Below, piece after piece: positions 42,239 to 52,008 of a DNA stretch of 64,000 nt. Source of the stretch: Rikenellaceae bacterium (GTDB taxonomy: Bacteria > Bacteroidota > Bacteroidia > Bacteroidales > Rikenellaceae); NCBI GenBank assembly GCA_015060105.1, contig SUZD01000006.1, positions 16,156 through 80,155 on the forward strand, given 5' to 3'. How positions within the stretch are numbered: position 1 is the first letter of the stretch; each line of letters opens with the position of its first letter. The notes beneath the pieces were generated by a model. The model was not told the origin of the DNA. It made no database searches and saw only the letters and a list, made by a program, of their open reading frames with translations. A program made the position numbers and the translations under genes.

Positions 42239-44929
42239 ATGAAACTTTACAGATTCTTCGTATGCGTAGTGCTGACAACCTTGTCGGTAGTGATGAGTGG
42301 CTGTACCAACGATAATGGTGTGGACAACCGCGAAACAGACTACGGATATGTTCAGTTCAAACTCTACAAAGAGGCCTCTTACACCCCGCAGGCTCGCTCG
42401 ATAACCACTCAACTCGATTGGTTGTCGCAAGCCTATAAGGTGCGTGTGATGTTGAGCTATAATGTCGATGCTGAAACACAGCAGACCATCACCGTAACCC
42501 TCCCGTTAAACTCCGCGAACTCGGAGGCGGCAGAGTGGGGATTGCGTAGCGATAAGGTCAAACTGCTGGCAGGAGAGTATAAGGTTATTACCTATACGCT
42601 CTATGATGCGTATGACGGTGAGTTGTATCTCGGAACACCTGCCGCTACCGACAACTCGTTTGTTGTCGAGGTTGGTGGTTTGACTACTCGTGACTTGACC
42701 GTTAATGTTGTTGCTCGTGGTCAGGTGCGTTTCTCGTTTGTGAAGGATATGAGCGAGATTCCCGATAGCTCACAAACGGTTGCAACTCGTGCTGCCGAGC
42801 GTGAATATACTTTCGACGAGATTGACTATGCCAATATCACTGTGCGTAATTTGGCAACCAACCGCGAGACCACTTTCGAGGAGTTGGAGATGAAGTTCTA
42901 TCTCGACTTTGTCGAGGAGAACGGCGCCACTATCAGCCACCGCACATCGTACTTGGAGTGTGACTCGGTGATGTGGCTCGAAGCAGGTGAGTATCGTATT
43001 GTACGCTATGAGTGCTTTGACGATAATGACTTTGTGATTGACCGCAACTCGCCCGAAGCATCGAATGCGACTTTCTCGGTTTCCGATAATAAATTGACCG
43101 ATGTCGAAGTGCCTGTCCTTATCTATGGCGAATATGAGTATATCAAAGATTATCGCGCATTGTATGAGATTTGGAAGAGCCTCGATGGCCCGAATTGGTA
43201 CTATGTCGGCGAGGATTATAACCGAGGTGCAAACTGGAACTTCGATAAGGATGTCGATTTGTGGGGTGACCAACCCGGAGTACAACTGCATGCCAACGGT
43301 CGTGTAGCCCGTATCGATATAAGCGACTTTGCATTCAAAGGCGATTTGTCGCCCGCAATTGGTCAATTGTCGGAGTTGATAGAGCTCTACTTGGGTACTC
43401 ACAACGACCGCAACCTTATCACTTACGATCCTTCGTTGTCGATGGATTTGGATTTGACCGAGCGTGGTCGTCGCCGTATCGAAAATCACAAGAAATATTT
43501 GAGCATTATCCACCCTGCAACACAGATGTCGGAGCCTTGTGCTCGTGCACTTATGGAGCACAATATCGAGGCCCCCTCGATGATGCTTTACAAAACGATG
43601 AGCGAGAGTGAAATTATCGACACCAAGAGTGGCGTACAACGCACTATTCGCCCGATGGATACCAACTATGGTACTCTGTGTAATGGACTTACTTCGTTGC
43701 CCAAAGAGATTGGTAAGTTGAAAAATATGCAATATCTGATGATTGCCAACAGCACCATCGCCGAGCTTCCCGAAGAACTTGGAGATTGCCACGCTTTGAC
43801 CGATATTGAGATTTACAACTGCCCCAATATGACCAAGTTCCCGATGGCTATGGCCAAGTTGCCCGCGTTGATTTCTATTAACATCTCGAACAACAAGCAA
43901 TGGAGCGCCGAGGAACTTTATAAAGGTTTGGACGCTATTGCACAAGGCCCAGCCAAGAAACAAATCCAACTGTTGTACTCGCGCGAGAACTCGTTGGAGG
44001 AGGTGCCTGCATCGTTCAGCAATATGCATAGTTTGAGTCTGTTGGATATGTCGTACAACAAGATTCGTACTATTCATCCGCTGGGCAAAAATGTAGGCTT
44101 GGTACAACTTTACCTCGACCACAACGAGTTGGAGGAGTTGCCTCGTGATGCCGAGGGATATTTCTGTGCGTACGATGATGTCGAGACCTTCTCGGTAACC
44201 TACAACAAACTCAAAAAAGTCCCCAATATCTTCTCGGCAAAGAGTAAGTTTACTATGACAACCGTCGATTTCTCGGCGAACGAGATTGATGGATTCGAGG
44301 ACGAGGAGAAGACAGGCGATGAAGGCTACAACGGTTTGAAGGTTGAGACACTTACCTTGACTCAAAACAAGTTCTCGTCCTATCCGACTGCTATTGCCAA
44401 GTCAAACTCGTATGTTGCATATATCATTTTGCGTGCGAACAATATGACAGAGCTACCTGACGAGGCGTTCGAATATAAGAACTCTGCTAATTTGGTATCG
44501 TTCGATTTGTCATACAACAAACTGACTTCGTTGCCGGACAAGTTCCACGCAGGTAATATGCCTTACCTCTATGGTGTCGATTTGTCGTTCAACTCGTTCA
44601 GCAAATTCCCCTTTGAGCCGTTGGATGCGCGCTCTTTGACAGTGTTTGCAGTTCGCAGCCAACGTAATGACAAAGGCGAGCGTTGTTTGAAGGAGTGGCC
44701 TACGGGCTTGTATAACCACACAGGACTTCGTGGTTTCTACATCGGCTCGAATGATCTTCGTAAGATTGACGATACCATTTCGACTTTGATTTACTACCTT
44801 GACATCAGCGACAACCCCCGTATCATCTTTGACGCATCGGACATCTGTTCGGCGTGGATGGTGGGAGCATACTATCTGCTGTATGACAAAACACAAGATA
44901 TCCGAAATTGCGACTATATGTTGGAGTAA
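42239..44929 (+). CDS. Leucine-rich-repeat surface lipoprotein with DUF4458-like N-terminal domains
   Basis: 896 residues. Lipobox VMSGC (Cys22) is followed by acidic residues. Two beta-sandwich domains of DUF4458 type (about 30-180 and 185-310; LLAGEYKVITYTLYD and WLEAGEYRIVRYECFD are matching pieces) precede an LRR cap with LYEIWKSLDGPNWY. At least twelve leucine-rich repeats follow to the end (ELPEELGDCHALTDIEIYNC, LSLLDMSYNKIRTIHPLG, LVSFDLSYNKLTSLPDKF). LRRs of this kind bind proteins, pointing to a protein target. The ATG at 42239 begins the signal peptide. Confidence 0.85.
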   Translation: MKLYRFFVCVVLTTLSVVMSGCTNDNGVDNRETDYGYVQFKLYKEASYTPQARSITTQLDWLSQAYKVRVMLSYNVDAETQQTITVTLPLNSANSEAAEWGLRSDKVKLLAGEYKVITYTLYDAYDGELYLGTPAATDNSFVVEVGGLTTRDLTVNVVARGQVRFSFVKDMSEIPDSSQTVATRAAEREYTFDEIDYANITVRNLATNRETTFEELEMKFYLDFVEENGATISHRTSYLECDSVMWLEAGEYRIVRYECFDDNDFVIDRNSPEASNATFSVSDNKLTDVEVPVLIYGEYEYIKDYRALYEIWKSLDGPNWYYVGEDYNRGANWNFDKDVDLWGDQPGVQLHANGRVARIDISDFAFKGDLSPAIGQLSELIELYLGTHNDRNLITYDPSLSMDLDLTERGRRRIENHKKYLSIIHPATQMSEPCARALMEHNIEAPSMMLYKTMSESEIIDTKSGVQRTIRPMDTNYGTLCNGLTSLPKEIGKLKNMQYLMIANSTIAELPEELGDCHALTDIEIYNCPNMTKFPMAMAKLPALISINISNNKQWSAEELYKGLDAIAQGPAKKQIQLLYSRENSLEEVPASFSNMHSLSLLDMSYNKIRTIHPLGKNVGLVQLYLDHNELEELPRDAEGYFCAYDDVETFSVTYNKLKKVPNIFSAKSKFTMTTVDFSANEIDGFEDEEKTGDEGYNGLKVETLTLTQNKFSSYPTAIAKSNSYVAYIILRANNMTELPDEAFEYKNSANLVSFDLSYNKLTSLPDKFHAGNMPYLYGVDLSFNSFSKFPFEPLDARSLTVFAVRSQRNDKGERCLKEWPTGLYNHTGLRGFYIGSNDLRKIDDTISTLIYYLDISDNPRIIFDASDICSAWMVGAYYLLYDKTQDIRNCDYMLE

Positions 44930-44947
44930 TAAAGGTTACGGACGAAT

Positions 44948-46597
44948 ATGAAACAGACAAAATATATTGTGCTTGCAGTTGCACTGATGTTGGGTGCCTG
45001 CACAAACACAACCGAGAAAGTTGATTTCTCGGTTGATGTCAACACTATTGAGATGGAGGCCGTTGGTGGCGTTCATACCATTCGCGTTGAGTCGAGTGAT
45101 GCTTGGACAGCGACAACCGATGCTCCTTGGATTACAATTTCGCCTACCAATGGTAAAGGCACGGCCGATTGCCAGATTCTGATTGACTCGGCACTGGTGG
45201 CGGAACCCCGTAGTGGCGAGATTCGTATTCAGACCATGAATATCAACGACGACCCCCGCCGTATCACTGTGTCGCAAGAGGGTTACCCCTATATGCTTAC
45301 ATTGAGCGAGAGCGATGTCGAGTTGGAGTGCTACGATGAGTATGACGACCGCCATTTCGAGATTACCGTTAAATCGAACGTCGATTTCGATGTCAAGATT
45401 CCCGATAATGTCGCTTGGCTGACCAATAAGAGCTATAAGCTCGACCTTAATCGCGGATTGCGTCCCCGTGAGGTGAATATCCGCTTTGATTGGGGTATCA
45501 ACTCGCGTGATACTATCCGTTTGGCCGATGTTCAGTTCATTCCCAAGCAGAATGTCAATATGTCGCGCCAAGATGTGTTGAAAGTTCGTCAGTTGGCTGC
45601 CGAGCCTATCAAGGAGAATACCCGCGAGGGCGACTCTGTGGCTCTTTTGGCAATCTATCGAACTCTTCGTGCTATGACTGCGTGGGATAGTGCCCAAAGT
45701 ATGGATAACTGGTCGGGCATCGAGCTCTGGGAGGAGGATGAGGTTGGCAAAAACGGCTGTACCGCCGATATGGTAGGTCGCGTGAAGAGCGCAAGTTTCC
45801 TCGTGTTCTTTACCAAAGAGTCGCTGCCCTATGAGGTGCGTTTCCTGACCGCAGCTCGTGAGTTGTCGTTTTTCGGTAATGCCAACTCATTCCTGTTGAG
45901 CCTTGACGAGGGTGAGAGCATCTCGTACTTGTCGGAGAACCTTAAACGATTGACTATCGGTGCTTATGGTTTGAGCGAGTTAAGTGAGAATATCGCGAAA
46001 CTCAAAAACTTGGAGTATCTCAATATTGGCTCTAACAACTTCCAGAAAGTGCCTGAGGTGCTGACAAAAGAGAACTTCCCGAAACTGCGTACCTTGATTA
46101 TGAATGCAGAACAGCGTCATGCAGTTTATGATTTGAGTAACACCACTAAAAAGGAGTTGGGAGGACTACTTGATGAACCGGGTCTGCCTATCGACCTTAT
46201 CAAATGGGATTTGGATACCTTGGTTATGTCGGTGAACTACCTTCACGGTAACGTGCCCGATTTCAAAGACGACCCCGATTTCGAGGTATATACCCAAGCA
46301 GATATCGACGCTGTCGATACTCTTCCCCAAATCTTGGTGGATCGCCAAATCAAGAAGGTTATGCCCAACACCAAGTTGTTTGCCATTAACCTCAACCGTT
46401 TGAGTGGCGAGTTGCCCGAGTGGTTGTTGTTCCACCCTGCGCTTGACTTGTGGGTACCGTTCAGCCTTGTATTCCCGCAAGAGGGTCGTTGCAAAGACGG
46501 AAGTTACCCCGGTTTCAGCAACGCTCCCGCAAACTTGAACTACTATTACGAACATTATACCAAAAAGAAAAATGTAGTCTTCGAAGAGGAAGAGTAG
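44948..46597 (+). CDS. BACON-domain and leucine-rich-repeat lipoprotein
   Basis: 549 residues. Lipobox LGAC (Cys18). Residues 25-105 form a BACON domain (VGGVHTIRVESSDAWTATT, PWITISPTNGKG, RRITVSQEG), and a second beta domain follows to about 190. A degenerate LRR region comes next (YLSENLKRLTIGAYGLSEL, LKNLEYLNIGSNNFQKVPE, LFAINLNRLSGELPEWLLFH). It resembles a shorter relative of the preceding gene with the N-terminal module swapped. It is a likely surface target-binding partner of the protease encoded next. Confidence 0.82.
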   Translation: MKQTKYIVLAVALMLGACTNTTEKVDFSVDVNTIEMEAVGGVHTIRVESSDAWTATTDAPWITISPTNGKGTADCQILIDSALVAEPRSGEIRIQTMNINDDPRRITVSQEGYPYMLTLSESDVELECYDEYDDRHFEITVKSNVDFDVKIPDNVAWLTNKSYKLDLNRGLRPREVNIRFDWGINSRDTIRLADVQFIPKQNVNMSRQDVLKVRQLAAEPIKENTREGDSVALLAIYRTLRAMTAWDSAQSMDNWSGIELWEEDEVGKNGCTADMVGRVKSASFLVFFTKESLPYEVRFLTAARELSFFGNANSFLLSLDEGESISYLSENLKRLTIGAYGLSELSENIAKLKNLEYLNIGSNNFQKVPEVLTKENFPKLRTLIMNAEQRHAVYDLSNTTKKELGGLLDEPGLPIDLIKWDLDTLVMSVNYLHGNVPDFKDDPDFEVYTQADIDAVDTLPQILVDRQIKKVMPNTKLFAINLNRLSGELPEWLLFHPALDLWVPFSLVFPQEGRCKDGSYPGFSNAPANLNYYYEHYTKKKNVVFEEEE

Positions 46598-46633
46598 TCC
46601 ATAAATAGAATAATACGCATCAAAAATATTAAG

Positions 46634-48691
46634 ATGAAAAGAGTTTATATATATGCACTAATGGCCGCTTCGGTGCTTTTCGCAACTTCGTGCCAAAACA
46701 TTGAGCAAGAGGGTGTGGGCACAGGCGCAGATAGCGAGGAGATTGCTCCTTATGTGCAAGGCGAACTTATGGTGAAGTTTACCCCCGAGGTTGCCGATAT
46801 TATTGAGAATACAGGCTTGACCCGTAGTGGCGCAACCCGTAGCGGTATTGTCACTGTGGACGAGGTGCTTGATGTTATTGGCAGTTATCGTTTGGAGCGT
46901 GTCTTCCCCGTCGATGTCGAGACCGAGGCTCGTACTCGTGAGTCGGGACTTCATCAATGGTATATTGTCGGTTTCGATGCCGAGCAGAAAGTTGAAGATG
47001 TAGCCCGCCGCCTGTCGAACCTTGGCGAGGTGCAGAGCGTCGATTTGAACCGCACCATCAAACGCGCATACGATGGCAAGGTTATCCCCTTGTCGAAGGA
47101 GCGTTTGGAGGCTATGAGCGCGGCCAAAACCCGCGCAACCGCTGCGGCAAATGACGAGTGTCTGCCTTTGCAATGGAACCTTATCAACCAAGGCGATATG
47201 TTCATCAACGAGAACGGCGTTAAGTCGATTGCTGGTGCTGATGTGCAGGTTGAGGGTGCTTGGGAGCGTTCGATGGGTGATCCTTCGGTTATTGTAGCCG
47301 TTTTGGACGAGGGTATCTATATCAACCACCCCGACCTTAAAGACCACATCTGGGTCAATGAGGACGAGACTACCAATATGGATAAGGATGCCGATGGTAA
47401 CGGATATAAAGGCGATATTCACGGATATAACTTTGTGAACAATTCGGGCAAAATTACTTGGAACGACCTCTATGACTCTGGTCACGGTACCCACGTTGCA
47501 GGTGTGATTTCGGCTATCAATAACAACGGAATCGGCGTTAGCTCGATTGCTGGTGGCGATGGCTCGAAGAATGGCGTTCGCATTATGGTTTGCCAAATCT
47601 TTTCAGGTAACTACGCTTCGAGTTTGCTCGCAACTATCAAGGCAATCAAGTATGCAGCCGATAATGGTGCCGTAGTGTTGCAATGTAGTTGGGGTTATGT
47701 TTCGGGTGCTGCCAACATCTATGATTGGGGTGAGCAAGGTTTTGCGAATCAAGAGCAATGGGAGGCAGGCTCGCCTTTGGAGAAAGACGTTTTGGACTAT
47801 TTTACTCACCACGCCGGCTCGCCTAATGGCGCAATCGAGGGTGGTGTAGCCGTGTTTGCTGGTGGTAACGAGAGTGCTGCTGCGGCAGGTTTCCCGGGTG
47901 CAGCCAAAGAGTATGTGTCGGTAGCAGCAACAGCGGCTGACTTTACTCCTGCGGTATATACCAACTATGGCCCCGGAACAACCATCTCGGCTCCCGGTGG
48001 CGACCAAGACTACTATTGGGATTACAAAGATGATAGCAACCCCCACGACGACAACTATGGTGCACTGGGTTGTATCCTTTCGACCGTGCCTTATCACATC
48101 TCGGAGTCGGGTTATGGCTATATGGAGGGAACTTCGATGGCAACGCCTCACGTTTCGGCAGTTATGGCACTCGGTATTTCGTACGCAACACAACTGCGCA
48201 AACATTTTACAGCGCAAGAGTTGCAAGATTTGATGCACGAGAATGTAACCTCGATTGAGGAGTATATGAAAGGCACTAAAACCTATCACCGTTATGTTGC
48301 CGACCTCGGTCCGATGCGTCCTATGCAGATTAGACTTGCAGACTATAAGGGTAAGATGGGCTCGGGTCAAGTTAATGCCGATAAGTTCTTGGCTGCGATA
48401 GCAGGCGAAGATGCCGGTCGTGATATGCAATTCCCCAATGTCTATGTGGCAAAACAGGGAAGTGCTGCATTTGTTCCGTCGCGCTACTTCAAGCAGGGCG
48501 AGAACCTGACCTATACCGTGACAATCGACAACGAGAGTGTCGCAACTTGCTCCAAAGACGAGGATAAACTCGTGTTTAAGGGTGTGGCTGTTGGTACCAC
48601 CACTGCCACTATCTCGGCAAGCAATGGCGAGAAACAATCGTTCAATATAACTGTTCGTAACCAAACGGGTAACAACGGCTGGTTGCGATAG
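46634..48691 (+). CDS. Subtilisin-like S8 serine protease lipoprotein
   Basis: 685 residues. Lipobox ATSC gives Cys20, followed by an acidic tract. A propeptide-like domain (about 40-145, YVQGELMVKFTPEVADI) precedes the S8 catalytic domain with D225 (VAVLDEG), H284 (GHGTHVAG), oxyanion N412 (AGGNES) and S501 (GTSMATPH), so the triad is intact. A C-terminal Big-2/Ig-like module (VYVAKQGSAAFVP ... KGVAVGTTTATISASNG) occupies about 590-680. It is probably displayed on the cell surface to cut protein substrates for the SusCD importer. It is the only hydrolase in the locus. Confidence 0.93.
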   Translation: MKRVYIYALMAASVLFATSCQNIEQEGVGTGADSEEIAPYVQGELMVKFTPEVADIIENTGLTRSGATRSGIVTVDEVLDVIGSYRLERVFPVDVETEARTRESGLHQWYIVGFDAEQKVEDVARRLSNLGEVQSVDLNRTIKRAYDGKVIPLSKERLEAMSAAKTRATAAANDECLPLQWNLINQGDMFINENGVKSIAGADVQVEGAWERSMGDPSVIVAVLDEGIYINHPDLKDHIWVNEDETTNMDKDADGNGYKGDIHGYNFVNNSGKITWNDLYDSGHGTHVAGVISAINNNGIGVSSIAGGDGSKNGVRIMVCQIFSGNYASSLLATIKAIKYAADNGAVVLQCSWGYVSGAANIYDWGEQGFANQEQWEAGSPLEKDVLDYFTHHAGSPNGAIEGGVAVFAGGNESAAAAGFPGAAKEYVSVAATAADFTPAVYTNYGPGTTISAPGGDQDYYWDYKDDSNPHDDNYGALGCILSTVPYHISESGYGYMEGTSMATPHVSAVMALGISYATQLRKHFTAQELQDLMHENVTSIEEYMKGTKTYHRYVADLGPMRPMQIRLADYKGKMGSGQVNADKFLAAIAGEDAGRDMQFPNVYVAKQGSAAFVPSRYFKQGENLTYTVTIDNESVATCSKDEDKLVFKGVAVGTTTATISASNGEKQSFNITVRNQTGNNGWLR

Positions 48692-48711
48692 TATTAACCG
48701 ACGGGGACTCT

Positions 48712-49494
48712 ATGTGGTGTCGTAGGTTTTGTGTTGCCATAGCGGCTGTTTTGGGAGGGGTGATGTTGGGGATAACACCCGCACAACTCTCGGCACAAAT
48801 CCGTATCGTACCTCAAAACCGCCTCGACAGCATAGCAAAACCCGCAACCGTTGGCGAGGGTAAAATTCGAATCATCGAGGGGGCGGAACGAGAATTTGGT
48901 TTGTTGCAAGAGGGCGAGAAGTGGAGCACCAGAATAGAGTGGCAGAATATCTCGTCGGAGCCTTTGGTGGTGACTCGCGTAACAACGGGTTGTAGTTGTG
49001 TCAAAGCCGAGTATTCGCGCTCGACGGTGACACCGCAACAGACGGGAAGTGTGCAAGTGACTTTCAACTCGCAAGGTCGAGTGGGTGGTGTGGTGCAACG
49101 AGTGTATATCTATACAAACCTCTCGGAGAGAACACCCTCGGCGATTGTGACAATCAGGGGCAGAGTGAAGAGCTCGCCCGAGAATGAGGCATACCCCGAA
49201 GCTATGGGCGATTTGCGCCTGGGTAGCAGACGGGCCGTTTTCGCCAAAGCAGAGGGTGGAAAGGTCGGTATCCCTGTGCGTAATGCCGGAACAAGAGCAT
49301 TGAGAATTACGACCGATGCAATGTTCCCAACCGATGGCGTTGAGTTGCGCCTCGAACCCGAAGTGTTGGAGGCCGGCGCCGAAGGGGTGCTGATAGTGGA
49401 GTGCGAGAGTAGGGTTACGACATCGCGTAAGGTGTATGTCGGAGGTGTCGAGGTTGCACCTCGAAATAGAACTATCGACATAGTAGTCGAGTAA
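48712..49494 (+). CDS. Secreted DUF1573-family protein
   Basis: 260 residues with a signal peptide ending QLSAQ. The DUF1573 Ig-like domain shows NISSEPLVVTRVTTGCSCVKAEYS and GSVQVTFNSQGRVGGVVQRVYIYTN, with the family CSC pair. A second, similar beta-sandwich (VGIPVRNAGTRALRITTDAMF) ends the protein. The Cys here is not in a lipobox, so it is soluble or peripherally attached. The function of the family is unknown. It follows the protease gene by 20 bp. Confidence 0.85.
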   Translation: MWCRRFCVAIAAVLGGVMLGITPAQLSAQIRIVPQNRLDSIAKPATVGEGKIRIIEGAEREFGLLQEGEKWSTRIEWQNISSEPLVVTRVTTGCSCVKAEYSRSTVTPQQTGSVQVTFNSQGRVGGVVQRVYIYTNLSERTPSAIVTIRGRVKSSPENEAYPEAMGDLRLGSRRAVFAKAEGGKVGIPVRNAGTRALRITTDAMFPTDGVELRLEPEVLEAGAEGVLIVECESRVTTSRKVYVGGVEVAPRNRTIDIVVE

Positions 49495-49522
49495 AAGCGA
49501 AGTAAGAGTAAAAACAGATATT

Positions 49523-49984
49523 ATGAAAAATTGGTTTAAAATGTTGGTCGTTGCGCTTGGTGCAACTGCAATGGTAGGTTGTAACGAGCCCGACTTGTTC
49601 CCTAACAAGAAGATGGACGTTACTCCCCATAACATCTCGGGCGAGTGGGAACTCGTTACGTATGGCGGTGGTGTAAAGCTAGCCGAAGGTAGCTATGTCT
49701 ATTTGGATATTCGTCGTCAGAACCGCGAGTTTACAGAGTACCAGAATATTGATAATGCTCTTGGCACGGTAACCACAGGTCGTTACTATATTTACGAGGA
49801 CGCTAAATATGGTGCCGTAATTCGTGGCGAGTACGATAACAGCGAGGGCGATTGGAACCATCGTTACAAAGTAACTCTATATAAAGACGAGATGGTGTGG
49901 ACTGCGCTTGACGATGAGAGCGAGGTGTGCGTATATCAGCGTTGTGAAATCCCCGAGGAGATTAAGGTCGAGGACGAAGAGTAA
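49523..49984 (+). CDS. Small lipocalin-like lipoprotein
   Basis: 153 residues with lipobox MVGC (Cys20) followed by [10 protein letters not shown]. The [13 protein letters not shown] start and alternating strands ([45 protein letters not shown]) suggest a small beta-barrel of the lipocalin-like type found in Bacteroidetes lipoproteins. It ends in an acidic tail. It is the last gene of the co-directional set and is followed by a terminator. Confidence 0.7.
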   Translation: MKNWFKMLVVALGATAMVGCNEPDLFPNKKMDVTPHNISGEWELVTYGGGVKLAEGSYVYLDIRRQNREFTEYQNIDNALGTVTTGRYYIYEDAKYGAVIRGEYDNSEGDWNHRYKVTLYKDEMVWTALDDESEVCVYQRCEIPEEIKVEDEE

Positions 49985-50008
49985 CACAAGCCCCGAGGCA
50001 TTATAATA

Positions 50009-50045
50009 GGAGAGTGGACAAAAGAGTGGTCTGCTCTCTTTTTTT
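50009..50045 (+). terminator. Terminator of the SusCD/S8 locus
   Basis: A stem pairs GGAGAG-TG-GAC with GTC-TG-CTCTC around AAAAGAGTG (internal mismatch) and is followed by seven T. It is the only terminator-like hairpin between 34705 and here, supporting one long transcription unit. Confidence 0.65.
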
Positions 50046-50046
50046 G

Positions 50047-50077
50047 TTGCTGTTTTGGCGAGGTTTTAGTAACTTTG
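50047..50077 (+). promoter_or_regulatory. Promoter of rarA
   Basis: TAACTTTG (50070-50077) has TTG 20 bp upstream at 50047-50049. The ATG at 50099 is 21 bp downstream, which excludes the in-frame ATG at 50075 as a start. Confidence 0.65.
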
Positions 50078-50098
50078 CCAAAAGTAAAAGTTGAAGCG

Positions 50099-51370
50099 AT
50101 GAGTAATATTCCACTTGCCGAACGCCTGCGACCACGCTCGCTTGATGATGTGGTCGGCCAGAAACATCTGGTCGGCGAGGGTGGTGTGTTGCGTCGCTTT
50201 GTCGAGCAGGGCAATATCCCTTCGTTTATCCTTTGGGGCCCTCCCGGAGTTGGCAAGACGACCTTGGCACGAGTGATTGCCGCTCAACTCGAACGCCCGT
50301 TCTTCACCCTGTCGGCTGTGACGGCTGGTGTTAAAGAGGTGCGCGAGGTTATCGACCGCGCATCAAAACAGGCCTTTTTTAACTCTCCCTCGCCAATACT
50401 GTTTATCGACGAGATTCATCGTTTTAATAAGAGCCAACAAGACTCGCTTCTCGGTGCGGTGGAGCAAGGTGTTGTAACACTCGTGGGTGCTACAACCGAG
50501 AACCCTTCGTTCGAGGTTATCACTCCGCTGTTGTCGCGCTGTCAGGTCTATACACTCAAATCGCTTGATGATGTCGAACTTGGCGAGCTGTTGCAGCGAG
50601 CCATTACACAAGACGAAGAGTTGAAGGCGCGCAATCCCCAAGTGAAACAGACCGAGGCTCTGTTCCGCTTCTCGGGTGGCGATGCCCGCAAATTGCTCAA
50701 TATTATCGACATCGTGGCTCGTGCAACCGATGGCGATATTGTCATTGACGACCAGACTATTACCGATTGCTTGCAACAAAATCTTGCGCTGTATGACAAG
50801 AATGGCGAACAACACTACGATGTAATCTCGGCTTTTATCAAGAGTGTTCGTGGTAGCGACCCCAATGCAGCCATCTACTATTTGGCGCGAATGTTGGCGG
50901 GTGGCGAGGACCCTCTGTTCATCGCTCGTCGTTTGGCTATTTTGGCATCGGAGGATATAGGTTTGGCAAATCCCAATGCGATGTTGTTGGCAAATGCCTG
51001 TTTCGATACGGTGCATCGTATCGGAATGCCCGAGGCCCGTATTCCGCTGGCCGAGACCACAATCTATCTTGCCACATCGCCCAAAAGCAACTCGGCATAC
51101 ACTGCAATCAACGAGGCTCTACGCTTTGTCGAGCACGACACCACTAATCGCCCTGTACCCCTCGAAATTCGCAATGGCGTGACAAAACTGATGCGAGAGC
51201 AGGGTTATGGCCGTGATTACAAATATGCGCACGATTTTGGCGGTTTTGCCGAGATGGAGTTTATGCCCGAAGGTCTGCACGGACATCGTTTCTATACGCC
51301 CAATACGTCGAATCCCACCGAGGAGAGAATCGCCGAGCGTATCAAAAATCTGTGGAAAGAGAAATATTAA
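50099..51370 (+). CDS. rarA: Replication-associated recombination protein A (MgsA/RarA AAA ATPase)
   Basis: A 423-residue AAA+ clamp-loader-like ATPase acting at stalled replication forks. Walker [10 protein letters not shown] (47-55), Walker [12 protein letters not shown] (D104, E105), sensor 1 [10 protein letters not shown] and sensor 2 [10 protein letters not shown] are present, with the MgsA C-terminal tetramerisation domain ([36 protein letters not shown]). Its TAA overlaps the stop of the convergent radC. Confidence 0.95.
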   Translation: MSNIPLAERLRPRSLDDVVGQKHLVGEGGVLRRFVEQGNIPSFILWGPPGVGKTTLARVIAAQLERPFFTLSAVTAGVKEVREVIDRASKQAFFNSPSPILFIDEIHRFNKSQQDSLLGAVEQGVVTLVGATTENPSFEVITPLLSRCQVYTLKSLDDVELGELLQRAITQDEELKARNPQVKQTEALFRFSGGDARKLLNIIDIVARATDGDIVIDDQTITDCLQQNLALYDKNGEQHYDVISAFIKSVRGSDPNAAIYYLARMLAGGEDPLFIARRLAILASEDIGLANPNAMLLANACFDTVHRIGMPEARIPLAETTIYLATSPKSNSAYTAINEALRFVEHDTTNRPVPLEIRNGVTKLMREQGYGRDYKYAHDFGGFAEMEFMPEGLHGHRFYTPNTSNPTEERIAERIKNLWKEKY

Positions 51371-52008
51371 AGAGTCAGCCCCTCGGCAACAAAACTGAAT
51401 GAACCGTTGCCTGCGAGGATAACGTGGTCGATGATGCGAATGTTGAAGAACGCAAGGGCCGCGCTGACCTTGTTGGTCAATTCTACATCGTCGTTCGAAG
51501 CTGTGGCAACGCCCGATGGGTGATTGTGTACCAACACCACACTCGACGCCAATAACTCCAAAGCCCTTTTACAAATCAGTCGGCAATCAACTTGCGTACA
51601 ATTTACGCCGCCCTGACTGATGCGAACTTTGTCCAAAACACGACCTGCCGAGTTTAGACAAACAACCCAAAACTCCTCGTGATGTAGTGCGCCCAAGCCT
51701 GCAAACATACGTTTGATGTCGTCCGACGAGCCGACAAACTCAACGTCCTCGCTTCGGAGAGCCGCAGCACGACGGCCAAACTCCTTTGCAGCCGAAAGAC
51801 GAACAGCTCCGCGCATACCCAACTCTTCGCACTGACGCAACTCCTTGATGTCGGCACCGACAACGTCGCTGAAACGACCATAGCGCGCAAGCAAAGAGTG
51901 TGCGGCCTCGGCATCTTCACACAGAAGCGTGAGCAACTCCTCGTCGCTCAAACTCTCAAAGCCGCATACTAACGCCTTCTCTCTAACTATTTTGAGTTGG
52001 TTCTCCAT
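51367..52008 (-). CDS. radC: RadC/JAB-domain DNA repair-associated protein
   Basis: 213 residues. An N-terminal helix-hairpin-helix (ESLSDEELLTLL) precedes a JAB1/MPN-type metalloprotease-like domain with the family motif VHNHPSGVATASNDD. Its biochemical role is unsettled in the family. The start at 52008 (MENQLKIVREK) is chosen because the longer frame adds 21 residues lying entirely within rnc. It overlaps the end of rnc by 26 bp and the stop of rarA by 3 bp. Confidence 0.88.
   Translation of the reverse strand: MENQLKIVREKALVCGFESLSDEELLTLLCEDAEAAHSLLARYGRFSDVVGADIKELRQCEELGMRGAVRLSAAKEFGRRAAALRSEDVEFVGSSDDIKRMFAGLGALHHEEFWVVCLNSAGRVLDKVRISQGGVNCTQVDCRLICKRALELLASSVVLVHNHPSGVATASNDDVELTNKVSAALAFFNIRIIDHVILAGNGSFSFVAEGLTL

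Noticed and set aside
42770..44365. 531-codon minus-strand open frame
   Set aside because: Antisense of the LRR lipoprotein gene. The apparent repeats are the mirror of the LRR periodicity.
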